A DNA stretch of 64,000 bases from Ramlibacter algicola (GTDB taxonomy: Bacteria; Pseudomonadota; Gammaproteobacteria; Burkholderiales; Burkholderiaceae_C). Both the position numbers and the translations under genes were made by a program. Below are positions 9,969-18,701 of the stretch, in pieces. Every line of letters begins with the position of its first letter. The first letter of the stretch is position 1. The notes below the pieces were generated by a model. The model made no database searches, was not told the DNA's origin, and saw nothing but the letters and a program-made list of their open reading frames with translations. The stretch covers positions 3,534,001 to 3,598,000 of the forward strand of contig NZ_JAEDAO010000001.1 of assembly GCF_016641735.1 (NCBI RefSeq), written 5' to 3'.

Positions 9969-10834
9969 TGGGGTACCTCGATCTCGCCTTCGAACACGGT
10001 GGCGGCGGGGCCGGTCATGCGCACGGGCGCGTCGCCGCCGTCCCATGCGATCGTGAGCAGGCCGCCGCGCGTCTGGACGTCCACGCGCGGGTCGAACAGC
10101 CCGAGCCGGATGCCCGCGACCACCGCGGCGCACGCGCCGGTGCCGCAGGCCAGCGTCTCGCCCGCGCCGCGCTCCCAGACGCGCAGGCGCGCGTGGGACC
10201 GGTCGACCACCTGCAGGAAACCGGCGTTGACGCGCTTGGGAAACCGCGGATGCCGTTCGACGAGGGCGCCGACGGCCGCCACCGGCGCCGCATCGACGTC
10301 GGCGACCAGCTGCACCGCGTGCGGATTGCCCATGGACAGCACGGCGACGTCGGCATGCGGCGCGGCCGCATCGGTGCCGAGCGCCAGCCGCCAGGTGTGC
10401 CAGCCGCCCTGCGGGTGCGGCGACAGGCCGGCGTCGTCGAACGGCACCTGCGGCAGGTCGAAGACGGGCGGGCCCATGTCGACCGTCACGCGGCCGTCGT
10501 CGGCCTCGGTCAGTTCCAGCACCGTGTTCATGGTCCGCACGCGCACCGTTCGCTTGTCGGTCAGGCCGCGCTCGCGCACGTAGCGCACGAAGCAGCGCGC
10601 GCCGTTGCCGCATTGCTCCACCTCGCCGCCGTCGGCGTTGTGGATCACGTATTCGAAATCGATGCCCGGCGCCGGCGAGGGACGCACCGACAGCACCTGG
10701 TCGGCGCCGACGCCGAAGTGGCGGTCCGCCAGCCAGCGGTACTGCGCCGGCTGCAGGCCCAGGCGGCCGCGGGTCTCGTCGAGCACCACGAAGTCGTTGC
10801 CCGCGCCCTGCATCTTGGTGAAGCGGATCCGCAT
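9965..10834 (-). CDS. dapF: Diaminopimelate epimerase
   Basis: This 289-residue cytoplasmic enzyme interconverts LL- and meso-diaminopimelate for lysine and peptidoglycan synthesis. The two catalytic cysteines are visible in [17 protein letters not shown] (~residues 65-80) and in [17 protein letters not shown] near residue 220. The N-terminus [19 protein letters not shown] is canonical, so the ATG at 10834 is certain; an overlapping upstream ATG is out of frame. It is the first gene of the dapF-DUF484-xerC operon and diverges from the AhpD-like gene, with 82 nt between them. Confidence 0.97.
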   Translation of the reverse strand: MRIRFTKMQGAGNDFVVLDETRGRLGLQPAQYRWLADRHFGVGADQVLSVRPSPAPGIDFEYVIHNADGGEVEQCGNGARCFVRYVRERGLTDKRTVRVRTMNTVLELTEADDGRVTVDMGPPVFDLPQVPFDDAGLSPHPQGGWHTWRLALGTDAAAPHADVAVLSMGNPHAVQLVADVDAAPVAAVGALVERHPRFPKRVNAGFLQVVDRSHARLRVWERGAGETLACGTGACAAVVAGIRLGLFDPRVDVQTRGGLLTIAWDGGDAPVRMTGPAATVFEGEIEVPQ

Positions 10835-10916
10835 GCCGGCATTATCGGCGCCGCCCTTCCGGCGCCCCAGCGCCCGCGTATGCTGTGACGCGTCTCCACC
10901 ACGCCGAAGCCTCCGC

Positions 10917-11468
10917 ATGCGCATCCCCGACTGGACCCCCGACGCCAAGCCGCAACCCCAGGACCTCGTCGACGCCGTGCTGCGGCGTCGCGGCGGCGCG
11001 CTGCTGAACCTGGACCGCGCGCTGCTCTGGAGTGAACCGCTCGCACGCGGCTGGAACGTGTACCTGGGCGCGGTGCGCACCGGCCTGCCCACCAGCCGCA
11101 AGCTGCGCGAGCTCGGCATCTGCACCGTGGCCCTGCTCACCGGCGCCGAGTACGAGTACCACCACCACGCGCCGGACTTCCTCTCGGCCGGCGGCACGCG
11201 GGCCGAGCTGGACGCGCTGCAAGCCTTCTGCAAGTCGCCCGCGCAGGCACCGCGAGGCCTGGCCGGCGACGAGGCGCTGGTCGCGCGCTACGCGGCGCAG
11301 ATGACGCAACAGGTGCGCGTCGACGAGGACCTGTTCGCGCAGATGAAGGCCCGCTTCGACACGACAGAGGTCGTCGAGCTGACGGCCACCATTGCCAGCT
11401 ACAACATGGTCGCGCGCTTCCTGCTGGCGCTCGGCGTGACGCCGGACGGCGAGACCCGCATGCTGTAA
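10917..11468 (+). CDS. Carboxymuconolactone decarboxylase (AhpD-like) family protein
   Basis: This 183-residue all-helical protein belongs to the CMD/AhpD superfamily. The core [22 protein letters not shown] lies at ~residues 62-83, and the C-terminal helix [23 protein letters not shown] is typical. It lacks the CxxC pair of true AhpD peroxidase partners, so peroxide reduction is not expected; a decarboxylase or lactone-related role is only inferred. The ATG at 10917 begins [10 protein letters not shown], and the frame upstream overlaps dapF antisense. The following Nudix-MBL gene starts 7 nt after the stop, suggesting co-transcription. Confidence 0.85.
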   Translation: MRIPDWTPDAKPQPQDLVDAVLRRRGGALLNLDRALLWSEPLARGWNVYLGAVRTGLPTSRKLRELGICTVALLTGAEYEYHHHAPDFLSAGGTRAELDALQAFCKSPAQAPRGLAGDEALVARYAAQMTQQVRVDEDLFAQMKARFDTTEVVELTATIASYNMVARFLLALGVTPDGETRML

Positions 11469-11475
11469 TCCCGCG

Positions 11476-13110
11476 ATGGTCCGCCCCTCGCAACTGCTGC
11501 ATCCGCAGCGCGACCCCCTCCCCACCCGTCCCGCCGCCACCGTCCTGCTGCTGCGCGACACGCCGCAAGGCCCCGAAGTGCTGATGACGCGCCGCTCGCC
11601 CACGGCGAGCTTTGCGCCCGGCGCGTACGTCTTTCCCGGCGGCGGCATCGATGCACTCGACGCGGACTCGCATGCGATCGCCTCGCGCCGGCCGACGCAG
11701 GACGACTTGCGGTTGACGCAAGCCATCGCGGCGATCCGCGAGAGCTTCGAGGAACTCGGCGTGCTGCTCGCCCGGCATGCCGACGGCCGCTACGCCGATG
11801 CCGCGGACATCGCGGCGCTGGATCGCCATGGGCCGTTCGCGGCGCAATGCAAGGCGCGCGGGCTGACGCTGGCGGCCGACCAGGTGTTCGTGCTCGCGCA
11901 CTGGATCACCGACCGCGACTTGCCGCGCCGCTTCGACGTGCCCTTCCTCGTCGCGCGCATGCCGGAGGACCAGGAGCCCGTGGCCGACGAGGCCGAGCAG
12001 TTCGAGCCGCTGTGGATCCGCCCGGCGACCGCGCTGGAGCGCTACAAGGCGCGTGACTTCTTCATGATCTTCCCGACCATCCGCACGCTGGAGCGGCTGC
12101 AGAAGTTCGCCAGCGTCGATGCGGTGCTGCGGGCCTGCGCGACCGAGCAGCCGCTGTGGACCAGCTGCCCGCGCGCCGGCACGCTGGCCGGCAAGGAAGC
12201 GCGGTACATGGAGGATGACGCGCCGTTCGGCGAACTGGCGCTCACCTGCCCCGACGGCCAGATCGTGCATGCGCTCGACTGGCAGAGCGAGCAGCCCGTG
12301 CCGCTGCTGAAGAACGTGATGCGGCTGACCTGCGGCAATCCGTCGGTCATGACCGGGCCGGGCACCAACACCTACATCGTCGGCGAGCCAGCGACCGGCT
12401 ACCTCGTGATCGACCCGGGGCCGGACGACTGCGCGCACCTGCAGCGCATCGTCGACGCCACCGGCGGCGACATCCGCCTGATCGCGTGCACGCATTCGCA
12501 TCCGGACCACTCGCCCGGCGCGCGCCCGCTGCAGCAACTGTGCGCGACGCGGCCGCCGATCTGGGGCCTGTCCTCGGGTCCTGCCTCGCGCGCCGACAGC
12601 CGCTTCACGCCCGACCACGAATTGCCCGACGGCCACGTGCTGCGGCTGGAAGCCGGCGGCGGCGTGACGCACAGCCTGCAGGCGATCCACACGCCCGGCC
12701 ATGCGTCGAACCACGCCTGCCTGGTGCTGCTGGAGGACGGCCTGCTGTTCTCGGGCGACCACGTCCTCAACGGCAGCACGACCATCGTCAGCCCGCCCGA
12801 CGGCGAGATGACGGCGTACCTCGACTCGCTGGACCGCCTGTCCCGCGCCTGCGATGAGCACCGCATCGAGTTCATCCTGCCCGCGCACGGCCATGTGCTG
12901 GGGTTCGCGAAGCAGGCGATCGCGAAGCTCAAGGCGCACCGCCTGCAGCGCGAAGCCAAGGTGATCGCCGCAATGAAGAGCCGGCCCGGCGGCAGCACCA
13001 GGGACTGGGTGCCGCTGGCCTACGACGACGTGCCCCCGGCCATCTGGCCCATCGCGGAGCGCAGCCTGCAGGCACATGTCGATCGCATCCGCGCCCTGAA
13101 CCTGGCGTGA
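11476..13110 (+). CDS. Nudix hydrolase / metallo-beta-lactamase fold fusion protein
   Basis: This 544-residue two-domain protein has an N-terminal Nudix domain (residues ~18-200). It shows VFPGGGIDALD followed, after an insertion of ~20 residues, by the REXXEEXG core RESFEELGV, as in the NUDT19-like group. The C-terminal half is a metallo-beta-lactamase fold of the LACTB2/glyoxalase II kind. It carries HSHPDH at 340-345, HTPGHASNH, FSGDHVLNGSTT and PAHGH, so both metal sites look intact. The protein may hydrolyse an acyl-CoA or nucleotide conjugate in two steps; the substrate is unknown. It starts at 11476, 7 nt after the upstream CMD gene. The rnpB gene begins just after its stop on the opposite strand. 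Confidence 0.88.
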   Translation: MVRPSQLLHPQRDPLPTRPAATVLLLRDTPQGPEVLMTRRSPTASFAPGAYVFPGGGIDALDADSHAIASRRPTQDDLRLTQAIAAIRESFEELGVLLARHADGRYADAADIAALDRHGPFAAQCKARGLTLAADQVFVLAHWITDRDLPRRFDVPFLVARMPEDQEPVADEAEQFEPLWIRPATALERYKARDFFMIFPTIRTLERLQKFASVDAVLRACATEQPLWTSCPRAGTLAGKEARYMEDDAPFGELALTCPDGQIVHALDWQSEQPVPLLKNVMRLTCGNPSVMTGPGTNTYIVGEPATGYLVIDPGPDDCAHLQRIVDATGGDIRLIACTHSHPDHSPGARPLQQLCATRPPIWGLSSGPASRADSRFTPDHELPDGHVLRLEAGGGVTHSLQAIHTPGHASNHACLVLLEDGLLFSGDHVLNGSTTIVSPPDGEMTAYLDSLDRLSRACDEHRIEFILPAHGHVLGFAKQAIAKLKAHRLQREAKVIAAMKSRPGGSTRDWVPLAYDDVPPAIWPIAERSLQAHVDRIRALNLA

Positions 13111-13123
13111 TGCGGGTGTAAGT

Positions 13124-13495
13124 GTGGAGCGCGCCGGTAGGCCGGATTCTGTGCAGTGGGATTGCTCCCACCGTGACCGCCATTCCTCTGGGCCGGGGGT
13201 CGCCCACCCGGCTCGGTGCCACCTACCCGCCGGCTCCGCGGGACCACGTCAATGCCGGCCTATTCGGTGTTGCTGCGCGTAGAGATTGCCCGTTTCACCC
13301 CGCCTCGCGCGTTGGGACTCGTGCCTCGGCTTGCGCCTCGGCGCGAATCCGCGCGCAACGCGGACTCGTCTCTGTTGCTCTGATCCTCACCTCGCGGTGG
13401 AGAGTCGTTAGCTCCTACGCTGCCCTGTGCAGTCCGGACCTTCCTCCAGTGCGGCCTTGCGACCCTTGCACCAGCGGCGGCCTGGCGTGCTCCAC
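13124..13495 (-). ncRNA. rnpB: RNase P RNA, bacterial class A
   Basis: On the minus strand the sequence opens with GTGGAGCACGCC and closes with GGCGCGCTCCAC, which form the P1 helix with one mismatch. Near the 5' end is the conserved GGAGGAAGGTCCGGACTGCACAGGG, region CR-I of class A RNase P RNA, and near the 3' end is CACAGAATCCGGCCTACC, the strand partner region CR-V. The ~372 nt length fits. The RNA is the catalytic subunit that removes tRNA 5' leaders. The ends are set from the P1 pairing, so they may be off by a few nt. No clear T-run follows. The stretch 13111-13565 holds nothing else. Confidence 0.95.
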
Positions 13496-13565
13496 CCCGG
13501 TATGATCGCACGCCTTCCGGCGCGTTCCCCGCGCCGGGCCAACGCTGCTTGATCACCACAAGCCC

Positions 13566-15200
13566 GTGATTCGCGTCTCCGAACTCAAGCTCCCCCTCCC
13601 CCAGGCGGAGCAGCCCGAAGCACCGCTGCGCGAGCAGGCGGCCCGGCTGCTCGGCATCGCCGTGGGCGACGTCGCGTCGCTCGCCGTGTTCAAGCGCAGC
13701 TTCGATGCCCGCAAGGCCGAGCTGCTCGCGGTCTACATCGTCGACCTCGCGCTGCGCGATCCCGCGCAGGAACCCGCCGTGCTCGCGCGGCATGCGACGC
13801 ATCCGCACGTGGCGCCCACGCCCGACATGGCGTGGCGTCCGCCGGCGACGTTCACCGGCGAGCCGCCCACACGGCCGGTCGTCGTCGGCTTCGGCCCGTG
13901 CGGCATCTTCGCGGCGCTGGTGCTCGCGCAGATGGGCCTGAAGCCCATCGTGCTCGAACGAGGCAAGCCGGTTCGCCAACGGACCAAGGACACCTGGGGC
14001 CTGTGGCGCCAGCGAGTGCTGCAGCCGGAGAGCAACGTGCAGTTCGGCGAAGGCGGCGCGGGCCTGTTCTCGGACGGCAAGCTGTACAGCCAGATCAAGG
14101 ACCCGCGGCACCTGGGGCGCAAGGTGATGGGCGAGTTCGTGCAGGCTGGCGCGCCCGAGGAGATCCTCTATGTCGCGCACCCGCACATCGGCACTTTCAA
14201 GCTGGTCAAGGTCGTCGAGCAGATGCGCGAGCAGATCCGGGCGCTGGGCGGCGAGATCCGCTTCCAGCAGCGCGTGGCCGACTTCCACATCGAGGATGGC
14301 CACCTGCGCGGCCTCACGGTGCTGCACCAGGACACCGGCGCGACCTCGCAACTGCGAGCCGACCACGTCGTGCTCGCGCTGGGCCACAGCTCGCGCGACA
14401 CGTTCGCCGCGCTGCATGCGCGCGGCGTGCACGTCGAAGCCAAGCCGTTCTCCATCGGCGTGCGCATCGAGCATCCGCAGGGGATGATCGATCGCGCGCG
14501 CTGGGGCCGGCATGCGGGCCATCCGATGCTGGGCGCGGCCGACTACAAGCTGGTGCACCACGCATCCAACGGCCGCGCCGTCTACAGCTTCTGCATGTGC
14601 CCGGGCGGCACCGTCGTCGCGGCCACTTCGGAAGAAGGTCGGGTCGTCACCAACGGCATGAGCCAGTACTCGCGCAACGAGCGCAACGCCAACTCGGGCA
14701 TCGTGGTGTCGATCGACCCGCGCGACTACCCGGGCGGCCCGCTCGCGGGCGTGGACTTCCAGCGCGAGCTGGAATCGCGCGCCTTCGCCGCGGGCGGCCG
14801 CACCTACGACGCGCCGGGCCAGCTGGTGGGTGACCTGCTCGCCGGCCGTGCGTCGACCCGGTTCGGCGACGTGCAGCCTTCGTACAAGCCGGGCGTCGCG
14901 CTCACCGACCTGCGCGAGGCGCTGCCCGCGTACGCGGTCGACGCCATCCGCGAAGCCCTGCCCGCCTTCGGGCGCAAGATCGCCCGCTTCGACCGGCCCG
15001 ACGCGGTGATGACCGGCGTCGAGACACGCACCTCGTCGCCCGTGCGCATCACGCGCGGCGAGGACTTTCAGAGCCTCAACGTGCGCGGCCTCTACCCGGC
15101 CGGGGAAGGCGCCGGCTACGCGGGCGGCATCCTCTCGGCCGGCGTCGACGGCATCCGCGTGGGCGAAGCCGTCGCACGGCAGGTCGCCGCCACCCACTGA
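13566..15200 (+). CDS. FAD-dependent oxidoreductase, COG2509 type
   Basis: This 544-residue uncharacterised flavoprotein has an N-terminal region of ~95 residues with a ferredoxin-like look, preceding the dinucleotide-binding motif VVVGFGPCGIFAALVLAQMG and the acidic end of strand two, VLERG. Downstream are the FAD-contact stretches FGEGGAGLFSDGKL, VVLALGHSSRD and, near the C-terminus, LYPAGEGAGYAGGILSAGVDG. Homologs are annotated as NAD(P)/FAD-dependent dehydrogenases with unknown substrate. The GTG at 13566 is used; the predicted ferredoxin-like start MIRVSELKLP fits homologs. The ProQ gene begins 1 nt after its stop, so the two are probably one transcript. Confidence 0.87.
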   Translation: MIRVSELKLPLPQAEQPEAPLREQAARLLGIAVGDVASLAVFKRSFDARKAELLAVYIVDLALRDPAQEPAVLARHATHPHVAPTPDMAWRPPATFTGEPPTRPVVVGFGPCGIFAALVLAQMGLKPIVLERGKPVRQRTKDTWGLWRQRVLQPESNVQFGEGGAGLFSDGKLYSQIKDPRHLGRKVMGEFVQAGAPEEILYVAHPHIGTFKLVKVVEQMREQIRALGGEIRFQQRVADFHIEDGHLRGLTVLHQDTGATSQLRADHVVLALGHSSRDTFAALHARGVHVEAKPFSIGVRIEHPQGMIDRARWGRHAGHPMLGAADYKLVHHASNGRAVYSFCMCPGGTVVAATSEEGRVVTNGMSQYSRNERNANSGIVVSIDPRDYPGGPLAGVDFQRELESRAFAAGGRTYDAPGQLVGDLLAGRASTRFGDVQPSYKPGVALTDLREALPAYAVDAIREALPAFGRKIARFDRPDAVMTGVETRTSSPVRITRGEDFQSLNVRGLYPAGEGAGYAGGILSAGVDGIRVGEAVARQVAATH

Positions 15201-15201
15201 C

Positions 15202-15825
15202 ATGAACGCACCCACTCCTCCCGCGGCCGGTCCGCGCAAGTCCCGCCGCAACAACGGCCGTCCCGCGCCGCGCGCGCCGCATCCGCTGCTGCTGACACTG
15301 CACGAGCTGCATCCGGGCGTGTTCGGCCCGCGGGCGGTGCCGCTGAAGGTCGGCATCTTCGACGAGCTGCGCGCGGCGCATCCGGAGCAGCTGCCGGCGG
15401 AGACGCTGAAGGCCGCGCTGGGCGACCACACGCGGTCGACGCGCTACCTGGAAGCGGTCGCGTCCGGGCTGCCGCGCCACGGCCTGGACGGCCAGCCGGT
15501 GGAACCGGTGGCGCCGGAGCACGTGCACCACGCGATCCTGGAGCTGCACCGTCGCAAGGGCGGCTCGCCGCAGGCGCGCGAACGCGCCCTCAAGCAGCTG
15601 GTGGAAAACATCGAACGATCGGGCCTGGGACGCGACGGCTACCGCGAGCGCTTCGGCCAGCACCCTGCGAGCCAGGCGCTGGTGGACGAGGCGCTCTCGT
15701 TCCTCGCGCACAAGGCGGCGCGGCACGAAGCACTGTCGCGTGCCTTCCAGGCCAGCGGCAAGAGCCGCGAGGAATTCGCCGAGATGTACGGCCTGTCGCC
15801 GGCGGAAGTCGCGACGCTGGCCTGA
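15202..15825 (+). CDS. ProQ/FinO-domain RNA-binding protein
   Basis: This 207-residue protein carries a FinO/ProQ domain at ~residues 25-115 (LLTLHELHPGVFGPRAVPLKVGIFDEL, followed by LGDHTRSTRYLEAVASG). A basic N-terminal tail (RKSRRNNGRPAPRAPH) precedes it, and a helical, charged C-terminal extension follows. ProQ-type proteins bind structured small RNAs and mRNA 3' ends. That function is inherited from the family and is not shown here. Its ATG lies 1 nt after the stop of the FAD oxidoreductase. The C-terminal part (SREEFAEMYGLSPAEVATLA) is unlike the Tudor-like domain of E. coli ProQ. Confidence 0.85.
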   Translation: MNAPTPPAAGPRKSRRNNGRPAPRAPHPLLLTLHELHPGVFGPRAVPLKVGIFDELRAAHPEQLPAETLKAALGDHTRSTRYLEAVASGLPRHGLDGQPVEPVAPEHVHHAILELHRRKGGSPQARERALKQLVENIERSGLGRDGYRERFGQHPASQALVDEALSFLAHKAARHEALSRAFQASGKSREEFAEMYGLSPAEVATLA

Positions 15826-15834
15826 GCTGGTTGC

Positions 15835-16203
15835 ATGCCTTTTCTCCTGGTCATGCGCCGGCTTACATGGTTCGCCGCTGCCTCCGCCGTTGCTGCGCCC
15901 GGATGGGCCGTGCCGGCGCCAGCAGTTCCGCCCGCGCTTGCCAGCGCGGTGGGGGTGGCCATCGACTCCGGCTACGCGACCGCCAGGGCCCAACTGCTTC
16001 GCACGGGGTGGAAGGCCGACCGGACCTGGGGCGAAGCCGGCGTCGGCGGCCGACGGACGTATCCGCGGTATCCCGAGGTGTTGTGCGGCCACGGTCGCGA
16101 CGCCGTCTGCACCGGCCGTTTCCACAAGGCCGGCCATGCCATCCTTGTCATGATCAATCCGAGGTCCAAGGCGCTGCCGGTCACTTCCATCGACGAGGAT
16201 TGA
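15835..16203 (+). CDS. Small secreted protein of unknown function
   Basis: I do not recognise this 122-residue protein. It has a plausible signal peptide (RRLTWFAAASAVAAPGWA) and a mature part of ~85 residues, with two cysteines spaced eight apart (VLCGHGRDAVCTG) that could form a disulfide. The Tyr/Trp/Gly-rich middle (GWKADRTWGEAG) has no known motif. The start could be 15835 or, giving a cleaner signal peptide, the ATG at 15853; neither has a clear ribosome site. It lies 9 nt after the ProQ gene and is closed by a strong hairpin terminator at 16217. A periplasmic location is inferred. Confidence 0.65.
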   Translation: MPFLLVMRRLTWFAAASAVAAPGWAVPAPAVPPALASAVGVAIDSGYATARAQLLRTGWKADRTWGEAGVGGRRTYPRYPEVLCGHGRDAVCTGRFHKAGHAILVMINPRSKALPVTSIDED

Positions 16204-16216
16204 GCCGCTGGTGCAA

Positions 16217-16246
16217 GAAGAAAGCCGCCCGGAGGCGGCTTTCTTC
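16217..16246. terminator. Bidirectional hairpin terminator
   Basis: A perfect 13 bp stem (GAAGAAAGCCGCC, loop CGGA, GGCGGCTTTCTTC) lies between the converging small secreted gene and htpX. It has T-rich flanks when read in either direction, so it probably stops both transcripts. Confidence 0.8.
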
Positions 16247-16261
16247 GTTCGCGGCGACAGC

Positions 16262-17131
16262 TCAGCCGGCGTTCTGCAGGGCCGCGATGCGCTCTTCGAT
16301 CGGCGGGTGGGTCGAGAACAGCTTGCCGACGCCCGAGGTGATGCCCATCGACTGCAGGCCGCGCGGCAACTCGCCGGGCACCATGCCGCCCAGGCGGGCC
16401 AGCGCGTGGATCATCGGCTGGCGGTTGCCCATCAGCTGGGCCGAGCCGCGGTCGGCGCGGAACTCGCGCTGGCGCGAGAACCAGGCCACGATGATCGCGG
16501 CCAGGAAGCCGAACACGATGTCCAGCACGATGGTCGTGATGAAGTAGCCGATGCCGGGGCCGTTGCGCTGCTCGCCGCGGCTGAGCCAGCCGTCGACCAC
16601 GTAGCCGATCACGCGCGAGGCGAACACGACGAAGGTGTTCATCACGCCCTGGATCAGCGTCATCGTGACCATGTCGCCGTTGGCGATGTGCGCGACCTCG
16701 TGGCCGATGACGGCTTCGACTTCCTCGCGCGTCATGCCTTGCAGCAGGCCGGTGGACACCGCGACCAGCGCGCTGTTTTTGAACGCGCCGGTGGCGAACG
16801 CGTTGGGCTCGCCCTGGAACACGCCGACCTCCGGCATGCCGATGCCGGCCTTGTCGGCGAAGCGGCGCACGGTCTCGACGATCCAGCGCTGGTCGGGTCC
16901 CTCGTCGCCGGTGATCACCTGCACGCCCGAGGTCCACTTGGCCAGCGGCTTGGACAGCAGCAGCGAGATGATCGCGCCGCCGAAGCCGATGACGAAGGCG
17001 AACCCGAGCAGCATGCCCAGGTTGAGGCCATTGGCCGTCAGGTAGCGGTTGACGCCCAGCAGGCTGGCGACGACACCCAGGACCACGACCACCGCCAGGT
17101 TGGTGGCCAGGAACAGGAAGATGCGTTTCAT
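16262..17131 (-). CDS. htpX: Membrane metalloprotease HtpX
   Basis: This 289-residue inner-membrane M48 zinc protease takes part in quality control of membrane proteins. Two N-terminal membrane segments ([44 protein letters not shown]) are followed by the zinc motif HEVAH in [13 protein letters not shown]. Two further hydrophobic segments surround [18 protein letters not shown], and the third ligand region is [10 protein letters not shown]. The C-terminal [15 protein letters not shown] is a family hallmark. The ATG at 17131 gives the canonical MKRIFLFL start; the long frame beyond it overlaps the next gene antisense and is rejected. Confidence 0.96.
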   Translation of the reverse strand: MKRIFLFLATNLAVVVVLGVVASLLGVNRYLTANGLNLGMLLGFAFVIGFGGAIISLLLSKPLAKWTSGVQVITGDEGPDQRWIVETVRRFADKAGIGMPEVGVFQGEPNAFATGAFKNSALVAVSTGLLQGMTREEVEAVIGHEVAHIANGDMVTMTLIQGVMNTFVVFASRVIGYVVDGWLSRGEQRNGPGIGYFITTIVLDIVFGFLAAIIVAWFSRQREFRADRGSAQLMGNRQPMIHALARLGGMVPGELPRGLQSMGITSGVGKLFSTHPPIEERIAALQNAG

Positions 17132-17193
17132 CGGTGGAGTGGCTCCGTTGTATGTGCTTGCACGCGCTGCAGATGCGGCCTTCGCCGCGGAAC

Positions 17194-17961
17194 TCAAGCG
17201 CAGGGGTCCAGGTCCCGCCCGCCCCCGCGGGCCGGCCGGCGGGGCCTGAACACCTCGGAGTCGTCGTAGAAAGAAAAGTTCTCGTTCTCCGCCCACCAGC
17301 CCGGGATGCCGAGCACCGGCAGCGGGACGAAGGGCTTGGCCGCCAGGCGGCCGGGCTCGCATTGTGCCGCCAGCCACGCGTCGGCGGCGGCCACGCCCGG
17401 CAACGGTGCATCGGCGTCCCACACGTGCGCCGTCATGTCCTTGCGCGGCGCGGCCAGCTTCTCCAGCAAGGCATGGCCCACGATGAGCACGTGGGCTTCC
17501 GCCCACAGCGGCCGCAGGTCCACGAACAGCCGCCGCCACGCGCGTTCGCGCAAGGCGGCCCAGAGCGGCTCGGGCGCGCGCAGGAGCAGGCCGTTCTCGT
17601 CGAACACGGTGATCGCGTCGCGCACCGGGCCGCGGCGCGCGCCGATGCCGTTCTGCCCGATCTCGGCCGCCTGCAGCGCGTTCAGCCGCTGCTTGGTGCG
17701 CGGCAGGTGCAGCCACGCCAGGCCGTTGAAGAAGTCGTGCAGGTTGTCGCGCGTCGGGCAGGCGCGCTGCTCGAAGATGAAGCGCTCGTAGGCGGCGCCT
17801 TCGGGCATCGCGGACTGCGATACGAACTGCACCGGCGCGGAGCCGCTGGCATTCAGCGCATCGGCCACCCGTGCGCCGCCAGCCCAGCGGTGGTGCGCAG
17901 CTTCGCCCAGCCCTGCCCACGGCTGGTACCAGGGTTGCGCCCAGTCCAGAGGCGCGGTCAC
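17194..17961 (-). CDS. DUF3025 domain protein
   Basis: This 255-residue protein matches DUF3025, a family of unknown function common in beta- and gammaproteobacteria. Characteristic parts are [40 protein letters not shown] (~residues 58-97) and ITVFDENGL. The C-terminus carries [26 protein letters not shown]. There is no signal peptide or membrane helix. Its ATG overlaps the stop of the NYN-domain gene by 4 nt (ATGA), so it is translationally coupled as the last gene of pyrC-NYN-DUF3025. Confidence 0.85.
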   Translation of the reverse strand: MTAPLDWAQPWYQPWAGLGEAAHHRWAGGARVADALNASGSAPVQFVSQSAMPEGAAYERFIFEQRACPTRDNLHDFFNGLAWLHLPRTKQRLNALQAAEIGQNGIGARRGPVRDAITVFDENGLLLRAPEPLWAALRERAWRRLFVDLRPLWAEAHVLIVGHALLEKLAAPRKDMTAHVWDADAPLPGVAAADAWLAAQCEPGRLAAKPFVPLPVLGIPGWWAENENFSFYDDSEVFRPRRPARGGGRDLDPCA

Positions 17962-18701
17962 TTGCGGCGGCTGGCCGGCTGCTTCTCGCGCACGGCCACG
18001 CGCGACGTGCCCTCGTCCGCGAATTCGAAGAGGTCGGTCGCGGCCAGCAGCTTGGTGAGCGTGGCGTAGCCGTAGTTGCGCTGGTCGAACGATGCCTGGT
18101 TGCCGATCTGCTGGCGCACGTCGTTCACCGACGACCAGCCGTCGTCGTCCGCCGCCGAGCGCACCGCATTGCGCAGCAGGCCGACGAGCTTGCGGTCCGC
18201 CCGCAGTTCGGCGGGCGCCATGCGCAGGCGCTGGCTGCGCTCGGTGTCGGGCGCGTCCGCGTCGTCCTGGCGCAGGTCGTCCAGGAACAGGAAACGGGAG
18301 CAGGCATTGACGAACGGTTCCGGCGTCTTGCGCGCACCGAAGCCGTACACCGCGGCGCCCTTGGCCCGCAGGTGCATGACGAGCGGCGTGAAGTCCGCGT
18401 CGGACGACACGATGCCGAAAGCGTCGGGCCGGTCGGTGTACAGCAGGTCGAGCGCGTCGATCACCATCGCCATGTCGCTGGCGTTCTTGCCCTTCGTGTA
18501 ATCGAACTGCTGCATGGGACGGATGGCATGCTCATGCAACAGCTCTTCCCAGCCCTTGAGCTCGTTTTTCTTCCAGTTGCCGTAGGCGCGCCGGATGTTG
18601 GTCTCGCCCTGGGTCGACAGCTCGTTGAGGATCAGGCCGATCTTCGACGCGGGCGAGTTGTCCGCATCGATCAGCAGTGCGACGCGCGGCTTGCCGGTCA
18701 C
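17958..18701 (-). CDS. NYN domain protein (PIN-like RNase) with C-terminal OST-HTH/LOTUS-like domain
   Basis: This 247-residue protein has an N-terminal NYN domain (residues ~5-145). It carries the acidic residues expected of a PIN-like metal-dependent RNase: [19 protein letters not shown], and [21 protein letters not shown]. The C-terminal ~75 residues ([12 protein letters not shown]...[36 protein letters not shown]) look like a LOTUS/OST-HTH RNA-binding module. RNA cleavage is inferred from family. The GTG at 18701 overlaps the pyrC stop (GTGA) and follows GGAAGGT, so the start is well supported. The earlier frame lies inside pyrC. Confidence 0.88.
   Translation of the reverse strand: MTGKPRVALLIDADNSPASKIGLILNELSTQGETNIRRAYGNWKKNELKGWEELLHEHAIRPMQQFDYTKGKNASDMAMVIDALDLLYTDRPDAFGIVSSDADFTPLVMHLRAKGAAVYGFGARKTPEPFVNACSRFLFLDDLRQDDADAPDTERSQRLRMAPAELRADRKLVGLLRNAVRSAADDDGWSSVNDVRQQIGNQASFDQRNYGYATLTKLLAATDLFEFADEGTSRVAVREKQPASRRK

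Noticed and set aside
13260-13500. Possible small protein genes within the rnpB region
   Set aside because: Open frames there come from RNase P RNA sequence on the other strand; class A conserved regions explain it.
13260-15431. Minus-strand open frame of ~723 codons over the FAD oxidoreductase and part of rnpB
   Set aside because: Opposite strand of a clear flavoprotein gene and of the RNase P RNA; no family match.
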